Part shown: positions 39,601 through 45,360 of the stretch, piece after piece
How the letters are laid out: each line of letters starts with the position of its first letter
Numbering within the stretch: the stretch's first letter is position 1
Source: Panorpa germanica
Taxonomy: Eukaryota; Arthropoda; Insecta; Mecoptera; Panorpidae
NCBI GenBank assembly: GCA_963678705.1
Contig: OY783207.1
Location: 496,001 to 560,000 of the forward strand
Length of the DNA: 64,000 bases
Direction of reading: 5' to 3'
The notes under the pieces: model-generated
The model's input: only the letters and a program-made list of their open reading frames with translations
Told to the model about the DNA's origin: nothing
The model's database searches: none
Made by a program: the position numbers and the translations under genes

Positions 39601-42600
39601 TGAAAGTAAGCATTTTTGATGATGATTGACGAGAAATGCAAATTTTATATTGGAAGATTTATAAAAGTTAACAAGCACAAAGACGACAAATATTAATGAT
39701 GATAAACTAAGTTTCATAAAATTCTTAAAAGGTACGACATTACAAGATTAAGATTAAGTGAGGCACGAGATTCAAATAGATAAATAGTAATGAATTTTTC
39801 TACTTCGGTTGTTCCGCGAGGGTGCGAGACCCCTGGCGATTGCCCTGTGTGCCACCCCCTAAGGCCGCCTCTGATGCTGATCTTATTTATTTATTGTTTC
39901 AAAAAAGTATTTTAGGAAAAAAACCACATGCCCTAGATGACTCTGCTTATGTCTGAACCTAAAGGAACTGCGATAAATTATAAAAATAATAATTGGCCAT
40001 GCAACAGACCTTCTCGCCAAATTATCAATCCAATTTATTTTCGACTGAATAATTATTATAATTAATACATTCGAACTTATTAAAAAACAAGGTTACCTGG
40101 CATTCATGTTTTTTTTGGCGTCCGTTAGAAAATAAGAAAACATAACTCAGCAAACTAGATTTTTATTTTAAAATTAATTGCTTTTTAACGGAAGTTTTAT
40201 TTGGTGATTTAAAAGGATTTCTTGTCGAAATTAAGGTCAGACAAAATTAGTTACTCTTACGAAACTTAACAGTAATTTTATTGGTTTTTAAAATGAAATA
40301 AATATAAAATGAAATTCTACAAAATTTGTCTACAAATATTGGGTCCATTATACTACCGATAATTATATCCTTGTCCACACTAGTGTCCAATCAGATTACA
40401 AGAGTTGTACTTTTGTTAAAAAACAGTTTCATTGATTGTATAGATGATTCAGCAAAATTTATTTAGGTTTTGAGTTTACAATCTGCTCTTTATGACGTAT
40501 GTAAAATTCATAGCAGATTTATTATATCAAAACTTTATGCGTTGCTAGAGAAAACCTTATGAGTCTGTATCTATTTTATAATCCGTTGTACAACAGAGAT
40601 GGAAATGTATAGAAAGAAAAACGGTACGCTGAATATATTTTTCTTAATTACTAAAGTCAGTATTCAGATTTATTTTCACTTAGTTTTCAGCAGGATTCTA
40701 TTTATGTAAAATATACATAGATATAAAACTGGTTTTCTATAAGTGAAATTCTAAAAAAAAATGATTTCATAACAATGTAGAAATTGATTTCATTTTTATT
40801 TAAATAAATAAATTAAAATACAAATAAATATATACACGTGAATCCAACACGTGTGACCTAATAAAAATTTCATTTTTTTTTCGTTTTCTTTTTATGTCCA
40901 ATCTTAGAATAACTCCATATTCATAAAGGCGAGAGTTATGTCCAACTCATTTTTCATAATTAATTAGTTACCATTAAGAGAGTTAGAGGCTATCAAGGAA
41001 AATAAGCGTGAAACTCACACTTTCTCATGATACGGCTCCTGACTCTGATGAAATAAATTTGATAATGTGCTAATTGTTTTTTTTTTTAATTATTACGTTA
41101 TTGGAGTAATAATTCGGTTTTATTTCAACGAATTCAAACCAAATTTATTAATCATTCTTTTAGAAATTCGTTTCTTTATTAAATATAAATATTTCACACG
41201 TAGAAACGTAACACTATATATTCTGAATATCGGTGTTACTATAATCAAATATGATTAAATAAATATTTATCAAAATTAACATTCAACAAGATATGTATCT
41301 GAACGCATCCAATTCCTCAAACCCCAACTTCAGGGATCACGTGACCTAAATCCAAAATGGCGACAGTTAATAATATTTACTCTGACAGCTGGGTGCTAAT
41401 TAGATTTTCTCGTAAAATTAATTGTTTTTTCCGGGTAATAAATGTATTTGTGATTCATATATTGCTTTTATAGTAAACTTAAATGTGATCTGTTGTGTTT
41501 GTGATAGTTGTTATGTGTAGTGCAACTTTAAACCTGTGTTTAGAGTGAATTTCAATTTGCTTAACCTAAGTCAGAGTGCATTATTTCAATAATATAATGT
41601 TACTAGTTCCTGGGAGATTTCAGTCAGATTCGGTTATCATGTTTGCTGTTATGAATCCTTTTACCAAGGTTAGAAATTTAATAAATTTAATAAATACTAA
41701 CAGTCTCAAATAAAATTCATTACTGTCAAAGTTGTTTATACCCTTTTCTTGCCTGAGAGTAATGGGTTTGCTTTTTATACTATTTCCGTTCGCAATATTT
41801 TACCATTACATTACTCTGTACTTTAAGATATGTCTAAGCAAGCGTATAAGTTAGTTTTTGTTAAATATTTTGTTGGCACAAGTAAAAAATTGATAAATAT
41901 TTTTGTAAACGTCACTTGAGACATTTAAAAATGGCTGTCGTCAGCTCTACCAATCAGATGCCACGAACGAATCATAAAGAATCTGTTTTATAAAAATTCT
42001 AAAGTAAATAATGGTTTAGTAAGAGTCCTCATTCTGAAATATTAGTGCAATATATTGTATTTGTATTTAATGGTATAAATAAAAAAATAAATAAAACCCT
42101 GCGCTAATATAGAACAAAGCTGTACCTTTTAGTTGACAATAGCTGATGAGTTAGCTCAAGTACAAGTATTCCTTCAAATAACCTGTTAGTTGAGTCTGTC
42201 ACGGCGTGAAATGCCTTCTATTTTTCTAATAAGCTGTTTGCGGATTACCTGCACTACCTGTGTTGACTTGACCTTGCAAATGTTTTTCATTATATTTATA
42301 TGGATAGTGTTTTGTGATTAAAGCTGTGAATAGTATAATTGATCCTTTACAAATATGGACTACATGCTGTATACGGTTGTATTATTTTATCGAGTGGCAT
42401 TGTAGTCACTCCAAAAACAGATACAGGATAAACCTGTGAGAATTTTACAACTGAATCTTTAGATCACTATGAAAACTTTCTAGCTTGCTACAAATTAATT
42501 CTAAGATTTATTTTATAGCTCTTACATAGAAACTGTAATGCAGTGTGCTGTTTGGGTAGTATTTTACAAATTTACTTTGTCAGCCTATATATCCGATACC

Positions 42601-45357
42601 GCTGTTATCTTTTTGAAGGAAGTTGACAACTACTTATAATTAAAATCGATCGTACATTATTGTAAAACTCCGATACATATTAATTGCTTTGTAGTTGTAC
42701 AATTGACTTTTAATTGTTACCTGTACACCACTGAACAGAGCTAGCTAATCCGGAAACACAGAAACCGACCACTGTATCGGTTCCGCCTGTTGGGCTTTTA
42801 GATATCAATCTAATCTAAATACAAAAACGAATATTATAGGGTTCTTTATGTGCTATTTACGTAAAATTATGTACGTGTATTACCGTAAAACAACGAATAA
42901 CGTTATTTTAAAATTTATTAAATACAATATCAAAATTCCAGTGAAGAAATATATTTTTTTATTTATGTAACTTATCTTCATGTATTGAATTTTCGAAATA
43001 ATATTCAATTATTTATACAAAGTGATATGGATGATGTTTTTTTAACATTAAGTGAAAGTAAGAGGAAGATTTAATCCTATAACATTGGATATTAATAAGA
43101 ATTACAAATTTTGTATAACAATATAGTTTTCAACGTCAATCTTCTGTGTCGTGGCATTGTGGTTGAACGCAGGTGTACATTCAAAACATTTTTTTCATAT
43201 TTATTTGACTTCATTAATTTGGATTATTATGAGGATGAATATGTATATTATACGTAACGTATTACTACCAGTATAAATAAGTATATTTTATGTTAACATT
43301 GGCATTATTTACTAAGAAAATAATAGTAGATTTTAATGTGTGATGACAAACATAAATTGTTGGTTTTAATGGTTACTTTCGAGAAAAGAAAACTATGCCA
43401 GTTCAACTGTTCTAAAACCGAAGCTATTTATATTAGCAGTTACTTTTTTTAAGGTATAATAGTTCATGTTATGTCTTTGGAATCGATTTTCTAAGCAGTG
43501 GCATAACTTATTTATTTGCTTAGGCTTATTAATTAAATAAATGAATAAGTAATTGAGTTTAACATTTTTATATTAGGCTAAACAAGTAGGACTGAATAAA
43601 TTTTGCATACAATTTGACTGATTAGATGCTGTAGCGGTACTTGGCATATTTGCTCATCTGTATAACTAGTTTATGATGAAAGTTACCTACTGACGAGCCA
43701 ATAAATCAGACCGCAGATCCACGGATAACGAATCCCGTTAGACCAGCGGATCTATCAGCGGCTGTTTCATAGGCGCTGCTCGAAAATAATGCACAGCGCA
43801 AAGAGCAAAATAGTTTGACAGTGAAGATATATGCATGCGGTATATATAACTACTAACAGATATAATTTGGTTTTTCAATATCATTCTGATAACGCCAATT
43901 CTGAGGGATTGCAGAAAATGAGGTCCCAATAGCAGAATTTTCAATATTGTGGAGGGAAAATTTCACAAAACATTTGTCGAATGTATATCTTTGATATCTT
44001 GAACAGATTGAATAAAATTTCAATTATATTAGAAAAAAATTGAAGAAAATATAGCTTTCGAAATCCACCTACTGGAAGTCAGTTGCATATCATCCAAGGA
44101 GTTTTTGTGGACTCCATTCAACGGTAACAGTAACTGGAAGGAATAGAATTAAGGACGGCTTAAAAAACGGAAAAGTTTTTATCCGAAATGTAGCATTTGT
44201 TCTTGTTGTTGATACGCCACTGACAGTATGAGTCCATTAAACCAAGCTATTTATACTATCGCGTGTCCAAATTGCTGAAAATTTTTCTTCAATTATTCAG
44301 AAAGGACCTGCTATACATACTACTGGTATTTTACATTATAGCGGAAGCGATTATTATTAACATAAACCAGATATTTGAATTTTAGTATGGTACGAGATAA
44401 CTGTAATATGTATTCACATTGATTCAACTCTTGGTGTTGGTGTCAGTCGGTCATTAGTGTGACAATCCAGTCACGACATCTAGTTATGCAAAACAGTTTC
44501 AGATACTAGAAAAATATTTCATGAAATATGTCAATTACCTATGAATGCATAATTGTACTTAGGTCGGTTTAAGAACTTGCGCAATATCCATTTAAAACGT
44601 TATTTTCTTCAGTAAGATATAAAAATATTAATTCAATTCAGTAGTGGTATATAATTTGTAGAGGTATTTGTGTCAGGTGTACGTACACCTGAACTGAAGA
44701 GTTTGCAAAATTACAATTATGTTTGTCTTACTCACTATAATTCAAAGTTTTATACCGGAGCTTCATTCAAACTATTACAAGAAATTTAATTGCTTTTTGA
44801 AATAAGTATATACTTAGTTAAATACATATATAGTTTTCTGAAATGAAATTGTCATAATTGTTTATGGATTGTAGCTGGTTGTTTTATAGAATTTTAATTA
44901 ATTAACCTTTTGTAATTGGAACGCAGACAATTTTCTATACATACATCTGTTAATTGAAGTTTGAAGAATTTACTTTGCTGAGCGAAACAACTCGGAACTA
45001 GTTTGACTAAATTAGAGCACGTGTATGAATGATTTGTTTTTTTACCATATCATCGTGCGTTAAAATAATAAACACTTACTGAAAGTGTATAAAGATGAAA
45101 TTACAAACAACAGAGCTCCATGAATAGGAATACGTTTATAATCTCCATTTCACTTTCAACAATAACAAATGAAGAGTTAACTGTTTTCCGTATCCGTTGT
45201 CCCGTGTTCTGTGTCCAACAAACAATGAGTTTTCGGTTATAAATAAAAGTAACTGACCTTTTTTCTTTTTGTGTGACACTCTGACTCCAGCAACCTGATC
45301 AAGTACACAACACAGCGCTAGTAGCACTACAACCAAATGGCCTTTATGGACCATCAT
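507..45357 (-). CDS. Lac2: Laccase 2 (multicopper oxidase 2), gene span, C-terminus missing
   Basis: Secreted multicopper oxidase that oxidises catechols such as N-acetyldopamine to quinones in the cuticle, driving tanning and hardening. Coding exons on the minus strand are 45258-45357, 1715-2126, 1355-1639, 802-1277 and 507-691. All junctions are GT-AG, phases agree, and they join to 486 codons with no stop. The product begins with a signal peptide, has a Ser/Pro-rich variable N-terminal region, then the Cys-rich block typical of insect laccase 2 (DECARACREGEPP; CQVC; HCQCVLADGVERG), then cupredoxin domains with copper-ligand motifs HWHG and HFWHAH. Insect laccase 2 proteins are usually about 700-800 residues, so roughly the last third, including the C-terminal copper motifs, is off the left edge. 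Identification rests on strong recall of the family; the paralogue call (Lac2, not Lac1) rests on the near-invariant Cys-rich and VNTGQDPES/INGKGQ blocks. Confidence 0.93.
802..1277 (-). CDS. Lac2: Laccase 2 exon 4: HxH copper motif and second domain
   Basis: Acceptor CTAACAG and donor TCAG|GTAAAC. Encodes about residues 266-424. It starts YQWTGNAGTHFWHAHTGLQ, with the second copper-ligand HxH. LYGSIVVRQPP, THIMLISDWLHEDAAERYPG, VNTGQDPESMLINGKGQF and RFRMINAFASVCPAQVTIEG follow, all typical of laccase 2. It ends in SFS plus one base that completes Gly with exon 5. The residue seen after SG when reading on (K) is intronic. Confidence 0.95.
1355..1639 (-). CDS. Lac2: Laccase 2 exon 3: first cupredoxin domain
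   Basis: Acceptor TTGATAG and donor AG|GTACCA. Encodes about residues 171-266: ACQVCTPNATNT, HCQCVLADGVERG, the conserved NRMIPGPSIQVCEND segment and the copper-ligand block LHWHGIWQRGSQYYDGVPF, ending QGNTFR. The HWH pair is the family's type 2/type 3 copper ligand pair. It is followed by a 77-bp intron (1278-1354). Confidence 0.95.
1715..2126 (-). CDS. Lac2: Laccase 2 exon 2: variable N-terminal region and start of Cys-rich block
   Basis: Acceptor TTTATTGCAG at the right side and donor GC|GTAAGT at the left. Encodes about residues 34-170. It starts EVDQSTSASWWNQDLADTPA, continues through a Ser/Thr/Pro/Gly-rich linker that varies among insects, and ends with the conserved stretch around RRNPLLSAPDECARACREGE and CYYHFTLEYYTVLGA. 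The exon is open throughout and ends two bases into an Ala codon completed by exon 3. Confidence 0.92.
2708..2752. repeat. Short TTGACATAT repeat cluster
   Basis: The unit ATTGACATAT occurs three times with an inverted copy between, in about 45 bases. Probably a local replication slip with hairpin potential; no function is visible. Confidence 0.5.
2753..6250. other. AT-rich intronic DNA, nothing recognised
   Basis: No gene, RNA or element with terminal repeats was seen. An AT-only stretch (4399-4426) and a 14-bp palindrome CACGTAATTACGTG (6091-6104) are the only marked structures. Confidence 0.5.
6251..8090 (+). other. Row of splice-like junctions on the plus strand (possible noncoding transcript)
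   Basis: Candidate exons flanked by acceptor and donor motifs: 6251-6379 (AAGTACAG before, CTAG|GTAAGT after), one ending at about 7650 (AAAG|GTAATT), one from about 7735 (TTGCTACAG before) to a GTATGC donor near 7811, one from about 7895 (TTGTTGCAG before) to AAAG|GTGATT near 7970, and one from about 8051 (TTTCAG before) to AAG|GTCGGT near 8084. Reading frames are short and not recognised. It runs antisense to laccase 2 inside its intron. A decayed transposon could give the same picture. Confidence 0.2.
6540..7186. repeat. Degenerate dispersed repeat ending in a CAGGGTGTCCC-type terminus
   Basis: The right end reads GGGACACCCTGTATA, the complement of a TACAGGGTGTCCC terminus that is common on arthropod DNA transposons. 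The segment around 6911-7010 recurs near 18623-18780. No matching left terminus was found, so the copy looks truncated or decayed. Class not assigned. Confidence 0.4.
8100..9163. other. Intronic DNA, one GA-rich simple repeat
   Basis: Contains a GA-rich stretch at about 8826-8865. Nothing else was recognised. Confidence 0.5.
9164..9350 (-). repeat. Dispersed repeat, inverted partner of 62648-62865
   Basis: The complement of this stretch matches 62648-62865 over about 180 bases. Shared blocks include TCATGATAAATTATGTTAGT, CAATACACCCTAC-like, GTACACAAGTTTGACTTGG and TACTGTCTTATCGGTACGT. No coding potential and no clear termini. Likely a nonautonomous transposon fragment. Confidence 0.6.
9351..12522. 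other. Intronic DNA, nothing recognised apart from a small inverted repeat
   Basis: An 8-bp perfect inverted repeat (ACACATCA / TGATGTGT, loop of 5) lies at 11740-11760, followed within 60 bases by E-box-like CACATG and CACGTG sites. No gene was recognised. Confidence 0.4.
12523..13137 (+). mobile_element. MITE family A, copy 1
   Basis: About 615 bp with terminal inverted repeats: the left end reads AATGGGCTTGTGTCCTCA, and the right end complements to AATGGGCTTGTGTCCTATG. A second copy lies inverted at 26968-27589. No transposase reading frame. The target duplication is not clear, so the superfamily is unassigned. Confidence 0.75.
13139..14640. other. Intronic DNA, nothing recognised
   Basis: AT-rich sequence without coding exons, terminal repeats or RNA genes that I can support. 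Confidence 0.5.
14668..14775 (+). repeat. Dispersed repeat family F, fragment 1
   Basis: Shares CAATCTTACACATTTTGTTC and GTCTGCCGGTCCTGGGATCT with 15878-15936. It continues into AAAATGTTTACTGGGT, which also occurs at 28248-28263. The three stretches appear to be pieces of one unclassified repeat. Confidence 0.55.
15877..16010 (+). repeat. Dispersed repeat family F, fragment 2
   Basis: The left half matches 14668-14720. The right half (GATGCGTATGATTTTTTTGT, then CATGAAAGAATTCAGTTTCT and TTCATATGAAAT) matches the complement of 28165-28235. It therefore links the other two fragments into one family. Confidence 0.55.
16151..16491 (+). mobile_element. 5'-truncated LINE tail with 21-bp target duplication
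   Basis: Purine-rich tail (GGGAAGAGGTGGATAGCG, ATAGAGAAAAGGAACGAGG) related to 53595-53870 and to the complement of 17657-17935. It ends in an A-rich AATAAATAATTATAATAAAT tail. Identical 21-base direct repeats flank it at 16130-16150 and 16492-16512 (beginning ACAAAGCAATACG). A 5'-truncated body with a tail and long target duplication is typical of non-LTR retrotransposition. The minus-strand reading frames across it are low-complexity artefacts. Confidence 0.85.
17016..17247. mobile_element. Short hAT-like MITE
   Basis: Ends share CATGGGCGTCC in inverted orientation (left end at 17016, right end complement at 17247). Flanking 8-mers GATGGAGA (17008-17015) and CATGGAAA (17248-17255) agree at 6 of 8 positions, as expected of a worn hAT duplication. 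232 bp, no coding potential. Moderately supported. Confidence 0.45.
17657..17935 (-). mobile_element. LINE tail, minus-strand copy
   Basis: The complement reads like the tails at 16151 and 53595: GGGAAGAGGTGGATGGCCG, then AAGTGACAAAGAGGCGAAGA, then AAGGCGG and a TGTAGTGTCTAATGGCAAAA 3' end with an AATAAATAATAATAATACA tail. It is in the opposite orientation to the other three copies. The flanks share only a short CACAAT-type match, so the target duplication is uncertain. Confidence 0.65.
18617..18785 (+). repeat. Dispersed repeat, second copy of the 6911-7010 segment
   Basis: Shares CGCTGTCAATG, CATTTCTTGATATTTATTTA, TTTCACAAAGTATT and ATTATCGAAAATATGCTTCT with 6914-7000. An extra segment of about 60 bases is present here. 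Unclassified. Confidence 0.55.
18790..19895. other. Intronic DNA, nothing recognised
   Basis: A minus-strand open frame of 109 codons (19265-19594) shows no family resemblance and no splice or codon support. Confidence 0.45.
19899..20397 (+). mobile_element. MITE family B, copy 1
   Basis: Left end AGTATCATTCCCATTCACTG; the right end complements to AGCATCATTCCCACTCACTG. TTA flanks both sides (19896-19898 and 20398-20400), a 3-bp duplication of the TWA type made by PIF/Harbinger transposases. 499 bp, noncoding. A second copy in the same orientation is at 54699-55170 and lacks about 75 bp of this copy's left part. Confidence 0.75.
20867..21083 (+). mobile_element. MITE family C, copy 1
   Basis: 217 bp with terminal inverted repeats; the right end complements to TATAGTTCAAATTACGAGAG followed by TTCGGCGGCGACTCATAC, and the left end is a diverged version. 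A copy of the same orientation and nearly the same length lies at 22827-23042. The ends begin TATAG, so a TA target as in Tc1/mariner is possible but unproven. Confidence 0.7.
21140..21897 (+). mobile_element. PIF/Harbinger-like nonautonomous element
   Basis: Left end GGGCCTTATTCTGTAA; the right end complements to GGGCCCTATTCTGTAA. TAA flanks both ends (21137-21139 and 21898-21900). Internally, motifs related to TTTCCACCGCTG and CATCGCTG recur in both orientations near both ends, like subterminal transposase binding sites. 758 bp, no recognisable transposase. Class is inferred from the 3-bp TAA duplication and the ends. Confidence 0.75.
21901..22487. other. Intronic DNA, nothing recognised
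   Basis: No gene or terminal repeats were found between the Harbinger-like element and the hAT fragment to its right. Confidence 0.4.
22488..22690 (+). mobile_element. Internal fragment of the ZMYM1-like hAT element
   Basis: Matches the interior of the element at 50141-51159 (about 50205-50420). Shared blocks include CTTTTATAACTT, AATTATTCCCGACA versus TAGTTATTCCCGACA, GAGTGTATTTCATGCTC versus GAATGTATTTCATACTC, and AACATGAG...GGGAAGCATG. Both termini are missing. It is noncoding here. Confidence 0.6.
22827..23042 (+). mobile_element. MITE family C, copy 2
   Basis: 216 bp, nearly identical to 20867-21083 along the whole length and in the same orientation. The left end retains the intact GATAGTTCGGCGGCGACTTA, where copy 1 has lost bases (CGGCGCGAC). 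Confidence 0.75.
23043..24280. other. Intronic DNA, nothing recognised
   Basis: AT-rich. The last 120 bases share short blocks with 57660-57820 (GATAAACATTAAA.TAGAAA; AACTGC.AGTAGAA), suggesting a decayed repeat into which the next element inserted. Confidence 0.35.
24289..25003 (+). mobile_element. hAT element related to the 50141 copy, nonautonomous
   Basis: Left end CACTGGCGTAGCTAGGTATG; the right end complements to CAGTGGCGTAGTTAGGTAAC. Flanking 8-mers TTTATGAT (24281-24288) and CTTATGAT (25004-25011) match at 7 of 8. The interior near the right end (GTAGTTTTGCTGTGCCATGC, then CACGATAAAGAGCTGATGAT) is close to 50990-51030 of the larger copy. The transposase region is absent. Confidence 0.8.
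25012..26967. other. Intronic DNA with a few hAT-like motifs
   Basis: A CAGTGGCGTAC-type end (complement of 26123-26133) and three similar blocks (CACGCCGTGTGAA near 25895, AACGTCGTGTGAA near 26021, AACGCCGCGTGAA near 26076) suggest a decayed element with subterminal repeats. No second end was found. Confidence 0.3.
26968..27589 (-). mobile_element. MITE family A, copy 2 (inverted)
   Basis: 622 bp; its complement aligns with 12523-13137 from end to end, including AGCGCTAGAAATGGTCGGCC and TAACCCACTTTAT-type blocks. The terminal repeat near 26968 reads CAATGAGCTTGTGTCCTATG; the other end complements to CAATGGGCTCTCATTTTTTA. Confidence 0.75.
27590..28150. other. Intronic DNA, nothing recognised
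   Basis: No coding exon, terminal repeat or RNA gene was recognised between the family A MITE and the family F fragment. Confidence 0.4.
28150..28275 (-). repeat. Dispersed repeat family F, fragment 3
   Basis: The complement contains CCCAGTAAACATTTTGGAGT, CGTATGATTTTTTGTCATGA and CAGTTTCTCACAG, matching 14765-14780 and 15945-16005. Confidence 0.5.
28786..28912. promoter_or_regulatory. Cluster of CRE/bZIP-like sites
   Basis: TTACGTCAT at 28787-28794, TGACGTCA at 28807-28814 and TGACGTCA at 28903-28910, the last inside the perfect palindrome AGTGACGTCACT. Such sites bind CREB/ATF-type factors. A regulatory role in laccase 2 intron 1 is only an inference. Confidence 0.3.
29390..29760. repeat. 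AGTATCTAGATACT-rich stretch, possible decayed hAT
   Basis: The palindrome GTATCTAGATAC at 29396-29407 is accompanied by related motifs (GTATCTAATAAA, TAGATACTG, TTAGATACTTAG). The same palindrome and GTATCTAATAAAA occur twice at 56189-56235. No terminal repeats were found. Confidence 0.35.
30143..32626 (-). CDS. Reverse transcriptase and RNase H part of LINE ORF2 (open segment)
   Basis: Open in the same frame as the endonuclease right after the TAG. The first ATG downstream is at 32500, which would give 785 residues and lose the start of the finger region (residues such as NKNSSTGFDRINYK precede it). Reverse transcriptase, thumb, RNase H and the C-terminal Cys/His motif are intact. Confidence 0.85.
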   Translation of the reverse strand, partial: NITTTTIVKDNFLDNNINKNEVNFALNHNKNSSTGFDRINYKMIQNLPDNTINHLTQIYNLSLNTADIPLDWKKHIVVPILKTGKDPNKEESFRPITLLSCMGKTMESIIKNRLEWYLEHHKRLPELQFAFRKTRSTQHNLNILNIDIQRTYSKNHYMIAAFIDIEAAYDNVNLKILKEKVENIGISSKISNWIINYFQNREITVRYNNKLTGPILCNHGIPQGSILSPLLFNIYTEKLTTLSDNNTTVLMYADDMVIYSMGDTQDIAQNRLQSKLRKLDILLKEIKLNISSEKSKIVIFTRHRINCSPKITIRNKNITVSSNTKFLGIFFDTKSTWAKEIAHIINKCQKGLNLMRCIAGYKWGAHPTTLIKIYKAIVRPHIDYSSTMICTANNSRLKKIEIIQNKCLRIILRAMVSTPIQILNYQTNIPPVNIRIQQISDSFFCKNRHNSCGPLNTRLSKLYVLYNKPYWTTHKKPALLTSFDRYNNLNLEVHNIIPFFKFPLEISMTTIHTEINLFKKNDSKEITYQKYMEYITKDDINWSIWFTDGSFEKNSKTGGIGIFNYNTDQQYKYKLNNITNSYNTEITAIMKLLEIIQKTDNKNILIFTDSRSVCVSLNNNKFKNNNNNKICSIKEYLLKMEKNDINVKLIWIPGHVGIKGNEMADKLAKEACVDGEIIEINWSINDSKKIIKENCMAEWQNIYNEKSQSTGKIFFAANQKIPTTTWFNKNHSRRYISTNCRMKSGHSRCPAHLYKINIKDTPNCRCGEEGSLDHIILGCHLLASKIDRLLNDLCNVAQFPVNMSCLMTSEATAEIVTNFVIENNIEV
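32627..33868 (-). CDS. APE endonuclease part of LINE ORF2 (open segment)
   Basis: 413-codon open segment from ATG (MINFIQWNCRG) to the TAG at 32627-32629. It covers the complete endonuclease and a linker rich in Asn, Lys and aromatic residues. As it stands it would give an endonuclease without reverse transcriptase unless the stop is read through. Confidence 0.8.
   Translation of the reverse strand: MINFIQWNCRGVRYIKEELQHMLQKHNIHICILSETFLTKNLNFNIKGCFIEREDRIQNTNYNPHGGVAILIHKSIKYKRVMLNNPFNSVEIAGIILTHNETDVICILSIYAKPNHKLSNSNWSQIKQQIDVPVILAGDFNATNLAWDINCPGSQYEGNELLDFIENENLNIINDDKPTRVSNLSTRDSILDLTLVSMTLTQQITSWQVLADSLGSDHYPIFFCLNDYNKDRYRTSEYLTRRNFRKADWEKYCLEIESRILNLSTNGITSNPQDVENKYNQFRDVINNSADIHIPSTRLYNITPNKIKPSWWDTECNKMIAQRKLALTIFNKNMTMANYLNYKKHQAKTRRYFRARKKIEWQNFCENLNPNTTTNIVWNNIRKINNKSYSTKRISDNENLIEEFIKKKFPNKN
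34066..35416 (-). pseudogene. LINE ORF1 (gag-like nucleic-acid-binding protein), broken
   Basis: Starts ATG at 35416 (MDMEVEPPDKNPNNK). The first 190 or so codons give an acidic, Asn-rich N-terminus and a conserved-looking region with IVQCANAILANEITKS and PPFKVTRVQRLN. One extra base near 34845-34862 shifts the frame. In the next frame three CCHC knuckles follow: CYNCFKFGHAATKC, CKFCGSEDH(stop)RTAC and CINCKLNHEATDNEC. The stop inside the second knuckle is TAA at 34738-34740. The frame then runs to a stop at 34066. In I and Jockey elements this protein coats the RNA. The rest of the reading frame is clean. Confidence 0.85.
35765..36463. other. Intronic DNA, nothing recognised
   Basis: A plus-strand open frame of 98 codons (35847-36143) has no recognised relatives or splice support. 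No terminal repeats were found. Confidence 0.4.
36477..37244 (+). mobile_element. 5'-truncated LINE copy, R1/Jockey-like C-terminus, 13-bp target duplication
   Basis: Begins within the C-terminal coding end: TEDETLEHIKFEC, then SEMNIGQLLK and a stop, nearly the same as 53420-53500. A long purine-rich tail follows in which the GGATGGCGGAGATAGAGA-type motif recurs in degenerate form (about 36591, 36790, 37000). It ends AAAGCCGAAAGGCACACAAT and an AT-rich tail. AATAACTAAAAGA flanks both sides (36464-36476 and 37245-37257). The 186-codon minus-strand frame over it (36744-37304) is a by-product of the purine bias. Confidence 0.85.
37258..39514. other. Intronic DNA, nothing specific
   Basis: Contains a G-run (12 G near 37664-37675) and three tandem GTAAC units near 38926-38940. 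No gene was recognised. Confidence 0.45.
39523..39873 (+). mobile_element. hAT MITE, uninterrupted copy
   Basis: Left end CAGGAGCGGC; the right end complements to CAGAGGCGGC. Flanking 8-mers ATGCAGAT (39515-39522) and ATGCTGAT (39874-39881) match at 7 of 8, typical of hAT. 351 bp, noncoding. It is a relative of the split copy at 29772-35764 and shows that copy's target before the LINE arrived (AATATTAATGATGATAAACT here). Confidence 0.8.
39882..45257. other. Intronic DNA next to exon 1, nothing specific
   Basis: AT-rich. A perfect short hairpin ACACGTG...CACGTGT lies at 40835-40856. No coding exon, RNA gene or clear element was recognised. Two CAGTGGC-type ends (43496 and complement of 44223) do not form a convincing pair. 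Confidence 0.4.
45258..45357 (-). CDS. Lac2: Laccase 2 exon 1: start codon and signal peptide
   Basis: Encodes MMVHKGHLV followed by a hydrophobic run (VVVLLALCCVL) and a probable cleavage site after DQVAG, a classic secretory signal, then a basic HKKKK stretch. The first ATG is at 45357; the codon before it is GTG, and an in-frame TGA lies at 45370-45372, so this ATG is the natural start. A second ATG follows immediately. The exon ends AAAG|GTCAGT, a good donor, and leaves one base (G). That base joins AA from the next exon to make Glu, so phase supports direct splicing across the 43-kb intron. The signal-peptide cleavage site is inferred by eye. Confidence 0.8.
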
Positions 45358-45360
45358 CAC

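Larger units (their letters stand above)
2127..45257 (-). other. Lac2: Laccase 2 intron 1 (43.1 kb), filled with transposons
   Basis: Bounded by the donor GTCAGT next to 45258 and the acceptor TTTATTGCAG next to 2126. It separates the signal-peptide exon from the rest of the enzyme. It contains a near full-length LINE, at least three LINE tails, several hAT, Harbinger-like and other MITE copies, and unclassified repeats, listed separately. No coding exon of another gene was recognised on either strand. Confidence 0.8.

Noticed and set aside
43700..43760. tRNA-like stretch with AATCCCG
   Set aside because: No B-box GGTTCGA, no A-box and no cloverleaf could be drawn; likewise no tRNA or rRNA gene was found elsewhere.
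43496..44223. Possible hAT element bounded by CAGTGGCATA and the complement CAGTGGCGTA
   Set aside because: Only about 10 terminal bases match, with a mismatch, and the flanking 8-mers (TTTCTAAG and ACAGTATG) are unrelated.
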